A stretch of 64,000 bases of DNA, from NCBI RefSeq assembly GCF_037152535.1, contig NZ_JBBCMA010000003.1, positions 255,521 through 319,520 of the forward strand. The letters run 5' to 3'. The translations under genes were made by a program, and so were the position numbers. Numbering within the stretch: the stretch's first letter is position 1; each line of letters opens with the position of its first letter. Source of the stretch: Leclercia sp. AS011 (GTDB taxonomy: Bacteria; Pseudomonadota; Gammaproteobacteria; Enterobacterales; Enterobacteriaceae). Below are positions 63,956 through 64,000 of this stretch, in pieces. A model generated the notes under the pieces. That model was not told where the DNA came from. It made no database searches and worked only from the letters and a program-made list of their open reading frames with translations.

Positions 63956-64000
63956 ATGCTTTCGTATATCCGGCCTCTCTTCCGGCACCGTCGTGCCCGG
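63956..64000 (+). CDS. Start of an unidentified open frame, cut by window end
   Basis: ATG with GGGAG 5-6 nt upstream, then MLSYIRPLFRHRRAR to the window end. Basic start reminiscent of transposase N-termini but too short to assign. Confidence 0.35.
   Translation, partial: MLSYIRPLFRHRRAR

Overview
The window is chromosomal DNA of an enteric gamma-proteobacterium (Enterobacteriaceae). The best fit is the Enterobacter / Leclercia / Lelliottia / Klebsiella neighbourhood; I cannot fix the species. Four things point there: the nrdHIEF-ygaM-ygaC-alaE-stpA-yqaE order, the REP/BIME repeats of the GCCGGGTGGCGGCTACGCC type, a katN-yciGFE group beside a ydeI/ydeJ pair, and an FHL-type selenocysteine formate dehydrogenase.

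Layout. 1-6.8 kb: formate/hydrogenase functions. A truncated fdhF paralogue, hypF and a nickel permease lie in tandem. They are followed by a complete UGA-containing fdhF with its own SECIS hairpin, a sigma-54 promoter and a probable FhlA site. 7.1-11.4 kb: a cold-shock gene with a cspA-type leader, then a c-di-GMP operon (EAL phosphodiesterase followed by GGDEF cyclase) with a perfect CRP-site core upstream. 11.5-18.5 kb: the conserved backbone nrdHIEF, ygaM, ygaC, alaE, stpA and yqaE, plus a small DUF2158-like gene. 18.5-27.3 kb: a catabolic cluster related to part of the allantoin/oxamate branch (AllS-like regulator, ankyrin protein, FdrA, YlbE-like protein, NCS2 permease, carbamate kinase, Tat-exported amidohydrolase). 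It should make ATP from a carbamoyl group of an unidentified substrate. 27.4-32.6 kb: a LysR regulator divergent from an anion:proton MFS permease, an SDR dehydrogenase and a split transketolase, which looks like an uncharacterised sugar-acid pathway. 32.6-34.9 kb: SDR/LysR pair and an Ail/OmpX-like outer membrane protein.

34.9-48.1 kb: a contact-dependent growth inhibition (CDI) locus, cdiB-cdiC-cdiA-cdiI on the minus strand. CdiA has 2869 residues, a VENN boundary and an HlyC-like acyltransferase partner. Downstream lies an array of apparently orphan immunity genes (two YezG-like, one SUKH-like, one second two-TM protein) and a tiny lipoprotein. A 64-bp sequence carrying two tandem RcsB/RcsAB-like boxes occurs in the same orientation ahead of both cdiB and the ail-like gene, and ydeI next door belongs to a family known to be Rcs-activated.

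48.3-57.4 kb: envelope and oxidative-stress genes (ydeI; a membrane protein-DUF421-ydeJ-SDR operon; cioAB; katN; yciE/F/G). Two near-identical BIMEs flank a ~490-bp non-coding block here. 57.5-64 kb: miscellaneous metabolism (PhzF, VOC, Nudix, RluA-type pseudouridine synthase, paired DMT proteins with a LysR regulator, a phosphotransferase, a lipoprotein). The window ends in a REP interrupted by unrelated sequence with a hairpin and the start of an open frame. I saw no tRNA, rRNA, CRISPR array or intact prophage.
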